Source of the DNA: Solanum dulcamara
Lineage: Eukaryota > Streptophyta > Magnoliopsida > Solanales > Solanaceae
NCBI RefSeq assembly: GCF_947179165.1
Contig: NC_077237.1
Span: 63,037,523 to 63,101,522, forward strand
Direction: 5' to 3'
Length of the DNA stretch: 64,000 nt
Part shown: one piece after another, positions 44,032 through 55,985 of the stretch
How positions within the stretch are numbered: position 1 is the first letter of the stretch
Layout of the letters: every line of letters starts with the position of its first letter
Made by a program: the position numbers and the translations under genes
The notes under the pieces: model-generated
Told to the model about the DNA's origin: nothing
Database searches by the model: none
What the model saw: the letters and a program-made list of their open reading frames with translations, nothing else

Positions 44032-46285
44032 TGTCATGACCTAAGCCTAGGGCCAAGACGCGACACGGCGAATGAGACACCCGAAGGTACCTCACTCGAG
44101 CCTCTTAGCATTCATTAAGCATTTCATTAGTAATGATAAATAATAATAATAATAATAAGCGGAAGTAACAACATTTATCCATTTATGTCCAAATATACCT
44201 CTACTAATAGACTTGGCGGGGGCTAAGACATGTCCCTAGCTCACCCTCAATATAAGTGTCACGAAATATTCTAAATAAAGTCTTACTATTCTACATAACC
44301 AAAGCTTAGAATAAAAGGGATGTTGTTCCCGAAACATGGGAACTCACCACTAGCAAATCTTCAACTAATATGAGTTAGCCACGTGGAGGAGATCGAGGAG
44401 CAGCGTCGGTTCCTACATGGTGACATCATGTAGGCAAAAGTATGTGTTAGTACTTTGAATGTACTAAATATGTGAGTATGCTATGAAATGAAGAACATAA
44501 GAGGGACATGAGAAATCAATATGCATGAGTGAATACATGCATTGAACATCATCATAGGAAACCTTAAAATATTCATTTTTATGGGAAAGTGACCAAAACC
44601 GACATTTAAGACCATGCAAGCTATTACATGAAATCCAACATAACCCCCTACGTTAGAACGGGGAGTCTACTTGCCGGGTAGAACTCCATTCAATTTACAT
44701 TCATTTATTTAACATTTGGTGGCTACAAGGGCCTAGCCGACAAGGGCTCCTATGGTGGCACATAGTTAATGCAACATGAGACTTTACTTAAGGACCCCTT
44801 AGGTCGAGTCCCCATCTACATGCTATATTCGGTGCTAGGTCAAATCCCATGGAATACTATTTATATATCATAATAACATAAGCATTGTATAACTTTAGAC
44901 ATCAAATCATTTTCGGTGGAATAGCTCATTAAACATTTCATTTGATTCAACTATGTGAGAATTATCCCTTCACGTTGAATCCCTTCATGGGCTAAAAGCC
45001 CTTTCATCATCATTCAATCATTTCTCAAGACTCCATTAATCATGGGCATTTGCTTCATAAACTTCCAATTCAACTCCATTTCACCTTACTTTAATCATGA
45101 GGAAAACTAGGTGGAATTTCTTCATAAAACCTTTAAATGTATTTTGAAGAATTATTGCAAGTGAGAGAATGATGAAATGCATCAATTTTAAACATCTCAA
45201 AATAATCCACCATTCATATTTAAAACCCTCCTTCAAGCCTTCATAGAGACACATTAGCAAATCATTCAATTCATGCAATTGAGAATCAAAATACATCAAT
45301 ACAAGTAAATAAACTCAAAATACACCATAATCTATGCATTTAAAGTCATCATATAAAAGCCCATAAAGATTCACCCTTAAAATTTCAATATAAATTTTGG
45401 AAAGAACTTTTGGACTCCATGGGTGGAAGGACCCATGGATGGAAGCTCACATACCTTGAGGAGTCAACTCTTGAATGAAAAACTTGAAAAGGAATGGAGG
45501 TTTGATCTTCTTGGAGATGGAGGAAGAAGGCTTGAGAGCACTTGGGAGGTTAGGGCTTTTTGTTCTTAGAGTGTGAGTGAGAGTAAATGAGGAAAGGAGG
45601 CTTAGGAGTCTATTACTAGGTGAATTTTCCTCTCAAAACGACCTCACTTTGGGTAACACACAAGGAAAGGCCGAAATGCCCCTTAAAAATCTGGAAAATG
45701 GGCTAAGACCCTGCTGGCGCTATAGTGGCGCGTCGCGCCACTGCAGCGCCAAGCAAAAATAGGCTTAAAAACCCTGCAACCTAATAGTGGCGCATCGCGC
45801 CATAGATCAAACTACTGAGGCTGTTTTCTGGCGCTATAGTGGCGCATCGCGCCACTGGAGTGCCAGGCCTAAAAATCCTGCAATGGTCGCCCAGGCCTGA
45901 AATCCCTGCAGTACTAATATGTAGTAAAATGGTCATAACCTTTGACTCCAAACTCCAAAAAATGCGATCTTGGTGGCGTTGGAAAGAAGACTCGAAGAAC
46001 TTTAATTTGGTAGGTCGTGGTCCACCCAGATCATTATATTCCGGGAGATATGGGCATTTGAAGTTGACCCTTACACGAACTCATTCCGGAAACTTAGTCG
46101 ATGGGAATTCTTTGGACTTGGCTTGGTGTTAGAGGTCCCTTATGACCCCTAAACACATCCAACACACTTCAATTACTTAGAAATTGATCCTAACTCATAT
46201 ATGAAATTAGAAGTCGTCGGGCTCAAGCCTATATGCCTATGAAGGATGGTTCGGGTCTTGACTTGGAAGTTTTCAAGGCGTTACA
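44032..46285 (-). repeat. C 3' LTR (2254 bp)
   Basis: TG...CA ends; high identity to 51329-53579. It contains a (TAA)n run near 44139-44158 and, 420-570 bp from the U3 start, three GC-rich palindromes (45715-45866). Confidence 0.95.
45715..45866. promoter_or_regulatory. Three GC-rich nested palindromes in C 3' LTR
   Basis: At 45724-45742 AGTGGCGCG-T-CGCGCCACT is a perfect 9-1-9 palindrome, enclosed by TGGCGC (45715-45720) and GCGCCA (45746-45751). A second core (TGGCGC...GCGCCA) lies at 45788-45802 and a third nested copy at 45829-45866. They stand out in an AT-rich LTR. The other LTR carries them at 53009-53160. Role unknown; U3 position suggests promoter or hairpin function. Confidence 0.65.
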
Positions 46286-46302
46286 ATATCTCCCCCTTGG
46301 AA
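46286..46302 (-). other. C polypurine tract
   Basis: The minus strand reads CCAAGGGGGAGATAT up to the LTR start TGTAACGCC. Confidence 0.88.
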
Positions 46303-46525
46303 ACATTCGTCCTCGAATAAGATTCATTAGCATAGAGGGGGACTTGGCACGAGGACTAGCAGCCCAACATATATACAATGACATTTGAAATGCATCAACC
46401 ATGAAATCATTAAATTTAAGCAGAAAACATAACTTTAAAATTCAACTTCATGAACATGCAATATAAGGACTCAAAAGAACCGTATTATAGAAGTCTTAAA
46501 CATTGAGTGTGAGTAACTTAGTACC

Positions 46526-47870
46526 TTAGACTTGAGTAGAATGGAAAAGGTGAGGATAACGTTTCATCATATCCGTTTCCGCTTCCCATGTAGCGCTTTC
46601 AACTTGTTGATTCCTCCAAAGGACTTTAACAGATGCAACCTCCTTGTTCCTCAACCTCTTAATTTGCCGGTCCAAAATTTCAACCGGGACCTCTTCATAG
46701 GTCAAGTTTTCTTCAACATTCATTACTTCCAAAGGAATAATAGAATTTGGATCACCCACACATTTTCTCAACATAGACACATGGAACACTGGGTGAACCA
46801 TGGCCATTTCCAATGGTAACTCCAACTCATAAGCAACTTTGCCAACGCGCCATAAGATTTTATACGGCCCTACATACCTAGGGCTCAATTTTCCTTTCTT
46901 ACCAAATTGAACCACACCCTTCATGGGTGAAACCTTCAAATACACCCAGTCATCTACATTAAACTCAAGATCCCTTCTTCTAGTGTCGGAATATGATTTT
47001 TGATGACTTTGCGCTGTTTTCAACCTTTCTCTAATGAGCTTCACCTTATTTAAAGCATCAAGTACCAAATTGGGGCCCAACAAGGTCATCTTATCTACTT
47101 CGAACCAACCAACCGGAGATCTACACCGTCTCCCATACAAAGCCTCAAATGGCGCCATTTCAATACTTGAGTGGTAACTATTATTGTAGGAAAACTCGAT
47201 GAGCGGTAGATGATCATCCCAATTCCCTTTGAACTCCAACACGCAAGCCCTTAACATATCCTCTAGTGTTTGAATTGTCCTTTCGGCTTGTCCATCTGTT
47301 TGAGAATGGAATGCGATGCTCAACTTTACCTTAGTACCGAGGCCCTTTTGAAATGATATCCAAAAGTGAGAAGTAAATTGGGTACCACGATCCGAAATAA
47401 TGGACAACGGCACACCATGCAACCTTACCAACTCCCGAATATACAACTTGGCATAGTCTTCGGCACTATAAGAAGTTTTAACCGGTAGAAAGTGAGTCGA
47501 CTTAGTCATCCTATCAACAATTACCCAAATCGAATCATGATGCTTCCGGGTATGAGTCAAACCCACTACAAAATCCATATTCACATCTTCCCACTTCTAA
47601 GTAGGAATTTCAATGTCTTGGGCTAGGCCACCCGGCCTTTGATGTTCGGCCTTCACTTGTTGGCAATTCGGACATTCAGACACGAACCTCGCTATGTATT
47701 TCTTCATCCCACCCCACCAATAAAATTCTTTTAAGTCTTGGTACATTTTCGTCGAACCGGGATGAATTGAGTATGAAGAATTGTGGGCCTCCTTCAAAAT
47801 CAAGCTCCTTATGCCATCCACATCCGGAACACATAATCGACCTTGGTAGTATAGCACCCCATCCCCCCCC
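46526..47870 (-). pseudogene. C integrase with chromodomain-like tail
   Basis: The HHCC zinc region is open at 47597-47857 ([19 protein letters not shown] ... CPNCQQVK). It is cut by TAG at 47597-47599, where a Trp codon is expected. An uninterrupted 352-codon stretch (46526-47584) follows with the catalytic Asp (MDFVVGL), Asp (ISDRGTQFTSHFW) and Glu (GQAERTIQ). Next come the GKKGKLSPRYVGPYKI segment and the C-terminal chromodomain-like block (VEILDRQIKRLRNKEVASV, VLWRNQQVESATWEAE, RYPHLF). It is the best-preserved integrase in the window. The upstream frame arrives by a frameshift at a run of eight G (sense strand) at 47863-47870, where seven would keep the frame. Confidence 0.92.
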
Positions 47871-48761
47871 TTGGGAAAAGACCCCTACCTTCTTTTCCTT
47901 CACCAACTTCTTTAATTCAACAAACGTCGGGTGAAGATCTTGAGTTGACTTAACATCCACCACCAAGGAGGATTCGGACCCGTTTTGAACAACCATGCCA
48001 CCATTATTGGTACCACACAACTTCACCCCTAATCTAGCCAACCGGTAAACATCTTTCACCAACTCCCTCTTCCCTTCATCAACATGGGCCACACTCCCCA
48101 TAGACACTCTACTAAGTGCATCGGCAACTATATTAGCTTTACTCGGATGGTAATGCACACTCATGTCATAGTCCTTGAGGAGTTCTAGCCACCTTCTTTG
48201 TCTTAGATTAAGGTCCTTTTGGGTGAACACGTATTGAAGACTTTTTTGATCGGTATACATATCCACATGCACCCCATAGAGGTAATGCCGCCAAATCTTC
48301 AAAGCAAAAACAACGGCCACCAATTCAAGGTCATGGGTAGGGTAGTTACGCTCATGCACCTTCAATTGCCTAGAAGCATAGGCTATGACCTTGCTATTTT
48401 GCATTAAGACACAACCCAAACTAATTTTTGAAGCATCACAATAAACCACAAACCCTTCTAATCCTTTCGGTAGAGTCAAAATAGGAGCGGAGGTAAGTCG
48501 ATCTTTCAAGGTTTGGAAACTCTTTTCACACTCATTCGTCCATATGAATTTCGCTTTCTTTTGGGTCAGTTTCGTCATAGGAGATGAGATGGAAGAAAAC
48601 CCTTCGACGAACCTTCTATAGTACCCGGCTAGACCCAAGAAGCTCATAATGTCCGAAGGAGACAATGGTCTAGGCCAATTCTTCACAACCTTCATTTTCT
48701 TAGCATCAACCTGGATTCCGTCACCGGATACTACGTGACCAAGAAATGCCACCTCCTTCAA
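47871..48761 (-). pseudogene. C RT connection and RNase H
   Basis: Open throughout: [32 protein letters not shown], then RNase H with [42 protein letters not shown] and [14 protein letters not shown]. Three of the acidic residues are clear (D in CDAS, E in DLELVAVV, D in YTDQKS). The TGA at 48762 separates it from the RT palm. Confidence 0.9.
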
Positions 48762-49658
48762 TCAAAATTCACATTTACTAAATTTTGCAAACAATTGTCT
48801 ATCCCTCAACGTTTGAAGTACAACCCTCAAGTGATTTTTATGTCCTTCCTCACCTCGAGAGTAAATCAAAATATCGTCGATGAAGACTACAACAAAAGTA
48901 TCAAGGTAGGGCTTGAACACTCTATTCATTAGCTCCATAAAAACCGCTGGCACATTCATCAACCCAAAACTCATCACCACAAACTCGAAGTGACCATACC
49001 TTATTCAAAAGGCCGTTTTGGGAATGTCACACTCTCTCACCTTTAGTTGGTGATAGCCGGACCGAAGGTCAATCTTGGAGAAGTGACTTGCCCCTTGCAA
49101 TTGATCGAACAAGTCATCTATTCTAGGAATTGGGTACTTGTTCTTAATAGTTACCTTGTTCAATTACCGGTAGTCTATGCACATGCGAAGCGACCCATCC
49201 TTCTTCCTTACAAATAGCACATGAGCACCCCACGGTGAAATACTGGGCCTTATGAACCCCTTTTCTAACAAGTCCTTTAATTGTTCCTTCAACTCTTTCA
49301 GTTTTGCCGGGGCCATCCGATAAGGAGGAATAGAGATAGGTTGGGTGTCGGGGAGGAGATCGATACCAAAATCAACTTCCCTTTCGGTAGGGACACCGGG
49401 AAGGTCATCAGGAAAGACATCGGGGAACTCATTGACTATGGGAACCGACTCAAGAGGAGGACTTTCAGAGTCTACATCCCTCACCCTCACAATGTGATAA
49501 ATACAACCCTTAGAAATCATTTTTCGAGCCTTAAGATAAGAAATGAACCTACCCTTCACCACCAAATCATGGCCCTCCCATTCAATAACAGACTCCTTGG
49601 GAAATTGGAACTTGACTCGACTAGTCCTACAATCTATAGAAGCATAAGATGCATATAA
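48762..49658 (-). pseudogene. C reverse transcriptase
   Basis: Same frame as RNase H. Blocks: [55 protein letters not shown], then TAA (49164) where Gln is expected, TGA (49005) where Arg is expected, [20 protein letters not shown], and the catalytic box [15 protein letters not shown] with both Asp intact. TGA at 48762 replaces Trp in CEF-W. Only nonsense changes, no indels, disable this domain. Confidence 0.92.
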
Positions 49659-49949
49659 CTAATCCATCCCAAGGATGATATCGAAATCTATCATATCAAG
49701 CTCAATGAGATCACAAGGAATAACTTTATGAAAAATAGACACAGGATAACCCCTATAGACCTTCCTAGCAATGACCGATTCACCTATGGGGGTAGACACC
49801 AAATAAAGCTCTAATAACATTTCGGGTGACACATCAAACCTATTTGCTAAGAATGGGGTAACATATGACAAGCTTGCACCGGGATCCAACAATGCATAGA
49901 CATCAAAAGTAAAGACCTTTAACATACCGGTAACAACATTTGGGGCCAT
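49659..49949 (-). pseudogene. C aspartic protease
   Basis: LLDPGASLSYVTPFLANRF holds the active site (D-P-G-A in the place of D-S/T-G). TPIGESVIARKVYRGYPV and IELDMIDFDIILGMD follow. A TAG at 49659-49661 replaces the Trp that ends the GMDW motif. Confidence 0.9.
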
Positions 49950-50240
49950 CTCAACTCCTTACCTCCCTTGCAATGGATAGAAATGGTTGGTGCGTTGGCC
50001 ACTTCCTTGGGCTTGTTGGCCATGAGCAACTTGGCCTTGAGGCCTACCACCACCACCACTTTTATAATCTAGAGCATGATGACCCGGCTTGCCGCATTTG
50101 AAGCACGCGTTTGAGCCCGCCAAGCACTCCCCTTTGTGGTCCTTCCCACACTTCCCACATGAGGGAAAAGCTTGGGTACCAATGTTGTCTCTTGGGGTCA
50201 TTAACTTAGGACCCTTGTCTTTGTTGAATTTGGGAGTGGG
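49950..50240 (-). pseudogene. C nucleocapsid part of gag
   Basis: CGKCGKDHKGEC is followed by CFKCGKPGHHALDY. The second is a CX2CX4HX4C zinc knuckle whose last Cys has become Tyr (one G-to-A change). A Gly/Gln-rich linker then leads into protease past a TAA at 49959. The frame differs from the capsid part because of a one-base indel near 50240. Confidence 0.88.
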
Positions 50241-51114
50241 GTATTTGTAGAACCTTTCCCCAAGAATCGTTGACTGCCTTGGCCCTTGCTAATGCCACCA
50301 TGACCGGACCTTTGAGGGTTGAACCCTCCACCATCCACTCTAACCCTTTTGAACCCTCTAGACCTTTCCCTCAACTTTTCTTCTTCGATTTGTTCGGCAT
50401 AAGTCATTAACCGGGAGATGTCCATCTCCTTGACCAACATGGCCATTTTGCACTCTTTGGACACCAAGCTTGAAACACCGAAAACAAACTTACTCATCCT
50501 TGCGTGGGAGTTGGAGACCATGAAGGAAGCATATTTTGACAACCTTGTAAATTTGAGGGCATATTCCCTCACACTCATGCTTTCTTGTCGGAGGTTGATG
50601 AACTCTTGGACCTTGGCCTCCCTCAATACCAATGGAAAGAAACGGTCTAAGAAAGCACCTTTGAACTCTTCCCATTCAATAGGCCCAACTTCCTCACCCC
50701 TCTCCATAACCCATTGCTCATGCCACACTCGAGCCACACCCTTGAGTTGATAGGCTGCTAGTTCGGCCTTTTCATTTGATGGGGCACCCAAGATTGCCAC
50801 AATCTGATACACCTCCTCAATGAACTCCATAGGGTCCTCATCTATTTTAGAACCATCAAAATCCGGTGGATTCATCCTCTGAAACTCCCAAATCCTAGTG
50901 GCCATATTTTGTACTTGGGGAGGGGAACACGTTGACGCCCTTGGTTGGCCACAGCTTGAGCCAATAATGTGATGACATTTCGGAACTCAGCATGGGACAC
51001 CCCTTCCTCGTAATGTGGGACATCCGGAACCGGAGGAGGTTGGTCCTCATCATCAACCCTTGCCCTTCGGGGTGGTACCCTTGCCCTTCGAGGTGGTCTT
51101 CCACGAGGCATCAT
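50241..51114 (-). pseudogene. C gag, N-terminus and capsid
   Basis: The ATG at 51114 (MMPRGRPPRRARV), 199 bases after the primer site, starts an Arg/Pro-rich leader. A one-base indel near 50905-50940 moves to the capsid frame: MNPPDFDGSKIDEDPMEFIE, KGVARVWHEQW, WEEFKGAFLDRFFP, LRQESMSVREYALKFTRLSK. This is the Retrotrans_gag domain that forms the particle. Confidence 0.9.
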
Positions 51115-51312
51115 CTAAAGAAACACGAAATAGGTTGTTGGTTATAGGAAAGCTTAGGACACTCTAAGGCACGACATGAATTTGAAAGAAGTGAAAAACT
51201 TTCCTAAACGTCTCATAGCCTCCCATTCATAATTGTGGCGTGCTTTACAACCATGAACAAGACCCTATTTGATACAGTATGTTGGACTCCGAGGACCATT
51301 TCCAAACCTCGT

Positions 51313-51324
51313 GCTCTGATACCA
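51313..51324 (-). other. C primer binding site
   Basis: The minus strand reads TGGTATCAGAGC exactly, four bases after the LTR end. Confidence 0.95.
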
Positions 51325-51328
51325 AGTT

Positions 51329-53579
51329 TGTCATGACCCAAGCCTAGGTCCTAGACACGACACAGCGAATGAGACACCCGAAGGTACCTCACTCGAGCCT
51401 CTTAGCATTCATTAAGCATTTCATTAGTAATGATAAATAATAATAATAATAAGCGGAAGTAACAACATTTATCCATTTATTTTCAAACATACCTCTACTA
51501 ATAGACTTGGCGGGGGCTAAGACATGTCCCTAGCTCACCCTCAATATAAGTGTCATAAAATATTTTAAATAAAGTCTTACTATTCTACATAACCAAAGCT
51601 TAGAATAAAAGGGATGTTGTTCCCGAAACATGGGAACTCACCACTAGCAAATCTTCAACTAATACGAGTTAGCCACATGGAAGAGATCGAGGAGCAGCGT
51701 CGGTTCCTACATGGTGACATCATGTAGGCAAAAGTATGTGTTAGTACTTTGAATGTACTAAATATGTGAGTATGCTATGAAATGAAGAACATAAGAGGGA
51801 CATGAGAAATCAATATGCATGAGTGAATACATGCATTGAACATCATCATAGGAAACCTTAAAATATTCATTTTTATGGGGAAGTGACCAAAACCGACATT
51901 TAAGACCATGCGAGCTATTACATGAAATCCAACATAACCCCCTACGTTGGAATGGGGAGTCTACTTGCCGGGTAGAACTCCATTCAATTTACATTCATTT
52001 ATTTAACATTTGGTGGCTACAAGGGCCTAGCCGACAAGGGCTCCTATGGTGGCACATAGTTAATGCAACATGAGACTTTACTTAAGGACCCCTTAGGTCG
52101 AGTCCCCATCTACATGCTATATTCGGTGCTAGGTCAAATCCCATGGAATACCATTTATATATCATAATAACATAAGCATTATATAACTTTAGACATCAAA
52201 TTATTTTCGGTGGAATAGCTCATTAAACATTTCATTTGATTCAACTATGTGAGAATTATCCCTTCACGTTGAATCCCTTCATGGGCTAAAAGCCCTTTAA
52301 TCATCATTCAATCATTTCTCAAGACTCCCTTAATCATGGGCATTTGCTTCATAAACTTCCAATTCAACTCCATTTCACCTTACTTTAATCATGAGGAAAA
52401 CTAGGTGGAATTTCTTCATAAAACCTTTAAATGTAGTTTGAAGAATTATTGCAAGTGAGAGAATGATGAAATGCATCAATTTAAAACATCTCAAAATAAT
52501 CCACCATTCATATTTAAAACCCTCCTTCAAGCCTTCATAGAGACACATTAGCAAATCATTCAATTCATGCAATTGAGAATCAAAATACATCAATATAAGT
52601 AAATAAACTCAAAATACACCATAATCTATGCATTTAAAGTCATTATATAAAAGCCCATAAAGATTCACCCTTAAAATTTCAATATAAATTTTGGAAAGAA
52701 CTTTTGGACTCCATGGGTGGAAGGATCCATGGATGGAAGCTCACATACCTTGAGGAGTCAACTCTTGAATGAAAAACTTGAAAAGGAATGGAGGCTTGAT
52801 CTTCTTGGAGATGGAGGAAGAAGGCTTGAGAGCACTTGGGAGGTTAGGGCTTTTTGTTCTTAGAGTGTGAGTGAGAGTAAATGAGTAAAGGAGGCTTAGG
52901 AGTCTCTTACTAGGTGAATTTTCCTCTCAAAACAACCTCACTTTGGGTAAAACACAAGGAAAGGCCGAAATGCCCCTTAAAAATCTAGAAAATGGGCTAA
53001 GACCCTGCTGGCGCTATAGTGGCGCGTCGCGCCACTGCAGCGCCAAGCAAAAATGGGCTTAAAAACCCTACAACCTAATAGTGGCGCATCGCACCATAGA
53101 CCAAACTGCTGAGACTGTTTTCTGGCGCTATAGTAGCGCGTCGCGCCACTGGAGCGCCAGGCCTAAAAATCCTGCAATGGTCGCCCAGGCCTAAAATCCC
53201 TGCAGTACTAATATGTAGTAAAAGGGTCATAACCTTTGACTCCAAACTCCAAAAATTGCGATCTTGGTGGCGTTGGAAAGAAGACTCGAAGAACTTTAAT
53301 TTGGTAGGTCGTGGTCCACCCAGATCATTATATTCCGGGAGATATGGTCATTTGAAGTTGACTCTTACACGAACTCATTCCGGAAACTTAGTTGATGGGA
53401 ATTCTTTGGACTTGGCTTGGTGTTAGAGGTCCCTTATGACCCCTAAACACATCCAACACACTTCAATTACTTAGAAATTGATCCTAACTCATATATGAAA
53501 TTAGAAGTCGTCGGGCTCAAGCCTATATGCCTATGAAGGATGGTTCGGGTCTTGACTTGGAAGTTTTCAAGGCGTTACA
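51329..53579 (-). repeat. C 5' LTR (2251 bp)
   Basis: Pair of 44032-46285, with TG...CA ends. Carries the same GC-rich palindromes at 53009-53160. The third has one arm mutated (TAGCGCG for TGGCGCG). A (TAA)n run at 51437-51452 is shorter than in the partner. Confidence 0.95.
53009..53160. promoter_or_regulatory. GC-rich nested palindromes in C 5' LTR
   Basis: The first copy (AGTGGCGCG-T-CGCGCCACT at 53018-53036, with outer TGGCGC/GCGCCA) is unchanged from the other LTR. Copies two and three each carry changes at CG or adjacent G sites. Confidence 0.65.
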
Positions 53580-53584
53580 TATAC
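53580..53584. other. Target site duplication of C, right copy
   Basis: TATAC, identical to 44027-44031. Confidence 0.92.
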
Positions 53585-55484
53585 CTCCTACCAAAGTTTA
53601 GAGAAATTCTTGGTCACCCTAATAATTTTGTCTACTATAAGCACAAAACCTTTATTTTACCATCAAGTGTCTTTGTAACACACCATAATAGTCTGTGTAG
53701 TCCCATCAACAGAGTAGTTTCAATCCCCTCAAATTTCTCAATAACCAAATAGAACTTTAAGTCCATACCACAGCGTCCCCATAAGTCTTCTACCATAATT
53801 CAAATAATCCAAGCCAACATAAAAATGTAGCATCTTCCAAACATCACTGTTTGTCACTCGAATAAAAATCCATACTTCGTAAAAGTCACTGACAAACCCC
53901 TAGTAAATCTATGTTGAACTAGTTCACATTACATGGTTATATTTGAACTCAAAGGTGATAATCCTACAACCTTTAATTTCGAACCAAGGGTCTATTCGAG
54001 AGGTCTTATTTCTTCACTTTCTTAGATTCTTCCCAAGATGCAAATTTCAAATACCTTGAACTCTCTAATACACCAGACTTCTATTCCTTTTACTAACTCG
54101 TTTACTAATCTTATCCTTTGACCAACAACCCATGATATTTATCTCAACTTGTAAGCCAAAACTTTGCGTGAAATCCTCCTTTAGGTCCTTTAACAATCAA
54201 AAGTAATCAAATTTACAATCCAAGCCATGCACACAGTCCTTCTAAATGCTTAATACCCAATGGAATCGATCATTTCTTACCTCCTCAATCCATATCTTGA
54301 CAAAACATAGTACCATGAATGTAGACTCACAATGAGAAAAAAAATAAACTTGAATTTGTATTCCAACTGTGTCATCTAATTTCCTAATCTTTCAACATTA
54401 ACTCATACCTTATAGGTCTTTATGAATTCACGTATCTTATCTTATTATTGATCGCATCTCTATTGACCTTACTATATCCTTTATTAAAAAAAACCAATTG
54501 TACCAGTTACCAAACTCGAAACTACAAAAGAAAACGTATCACCACACTCTAGCCGAACGCTTGTAGACTTCTTTCTCAAATTTTATCCAACATATTTTTT
54601 TAACATATATAAATGACACGTAACACTATCACCATAACCAGAGCAAAACAAATAAAATCATGTGTCTCTGAATCCAATTCTCCACTCTTTTTTAAAGATA
54701 CATCTTTGGCCTTGCAATCAGAGTAACGATCGTTGTTCTCGCCTCCTTCCGAAGGTTAAACTATATCCCATTAATTTCTTCCATTTATGACTCTAGATCT
54801 TTTCAATTCTATTCGAGCGGTGTTTCAATACATCCTATGACTTTCCATACAATCACTATTCACCAAATAGTAGAAAACCACAACATTAGATACTCCCGTA
54901 AGTCATTATTACCATACCGAATTTATTTAACCAAAAATTCTTATCATATAGTTATATCACAATCTACCACAAATCTTTCCATCATGCTCAATACATGTTT
55001 CCATCACCATAAGTCACCTTTGTCATCGACATGACACCTCAAACCCAGCTACACCAATAAAATTCAAAGGACTAACCTAGTTTTATACGCACTTTCTTAC
55101 TAAAATTTTCAGTTGCCTTTACCTAAGTTTACTCGTTGGGACTTCCTTTACCCATAATCTTGGCATTTCTATATTGATCCACTCACCTGGATCTTACGAT
55201 GAAATCATAGATTTCATTTAGAATTCCTAGGATACACTCGACAACCTAAACGCATTAATCGTATCAAAGATCCAGCACTAAAACACATTATACCTATTGA
55301 GAAGATTATACCCAAATGGCCTACACATTTCTACCGATTGAATTACTGTAAAACATTACCAAATCCAATCTGTTTCATCTCTAGCCCAAATGATATGTAT
55401 TATTGCATAGATTAGGTTGTTAGCAGAAGTAACATAATTCAAAACTCTAACCAAGTAAGCATAGATATCATTATAATAGTCATA
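53585..55484 (-). other. E interior without recognisable coding
   Basis: 1.9 kb with no gag-pol motif in any frame. The plus strand is strongly C-rich and G-poor (for example 15 C against 4 G in 54361-54420). Because RT, RNase H and the integrase core would be expected here, they have been replaced or have decayed past recognition. Confidence 0.55.
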
Positions 55485-55748
55485 TCATGACCCATTTTGA
55501 TATACACTCAATCTATGAAACTGTAGTAGAGAATCTGACCTGAATCCTTTCACAAAGCGGCGAAATCCCTCTTTTGGCCTGAAGCAAAGATGAGTAGCAT
55601 ATTTGGATAAGGCACGAAACCTGGCGTCATAGGTTGCAGCAGACATCTTCGCCAGCTCTATATTCAGGAACTCATCTCCCTTCTTGTCCCTCAAGGTCCG
55701 GGGGATATACTTCTGTATGAAGAAGTCAGAAGATGTTACCCAAGTCAC
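55485..55748 (-). pseudogene. E gag (capsid) fragment
   Basis: About 88 codons match the middle of Retrotrans_gag: FIQKYIPRTLRDKKGDEFLN, MSAATYDARFRALSKYA, EGFRRFVKGFRSD. It lies downstream of the protease fragment, opposite to the normal gag-then-protease order. Confident as gag by comparison with C (50560-50640). Confidence 0.75.
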
Positions 55749-55985
55749 ATAGAACCTCTAACAACACTATCAAAAATGTTAGATCAGTAGCTATGAATGT
55801 AAACAACCCTTAAGAGCAATAAAACTAGACTCAATGGTCCCTATATTCACTCACACATATCTGAGATATGACCCCGACGACTAGATAAATATTAAGACTG
55901 TCGGACAACTGTAAATATTCATGATAAATCTTCTATATATTCTCATAAACAAAGTGGTGCTTATAGAACCATTGGTATACTTCAA

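Larger units (their letters stand above)
44032..53579 (-). mobile_element. C: complete 9.5-kb Ty3/gypsy (Tekay/Del-like), youngest in the nest
   Basis: Two full LTRs (2254 and 2251 bp), TATAC target duplication, perfect primer site, purine tract and a collinear gag-protease-RT-RNase H-integrase-chromodomain on the minus strand. Translation from 51114 to 46526 would be about 1530 codons. It is broken by six nonsense codons (low-coordinate base at 47597, 48762, 49005, 49164, 49659 and 49959) and three frameshifts (near 50905, 50240 and 47863-47870). Confidence 0.95.

Noticed and set aside
45081..45299. Open frame in the C 3' LTR, repeated at 52375-52593
   Set aside because: Both copies are LTR sequence. 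Conservation reflects recent LTR identity, and no known product matches.
46526..47584. Functional integrase gene or domesticated host protein
   Set aside because: The frame is long and keeps D, D and E, but it is collinear with the rest of a retrotransposon whose LTRs, primer site and target duplication are present. It has an upstream stop and no promoter of its own.
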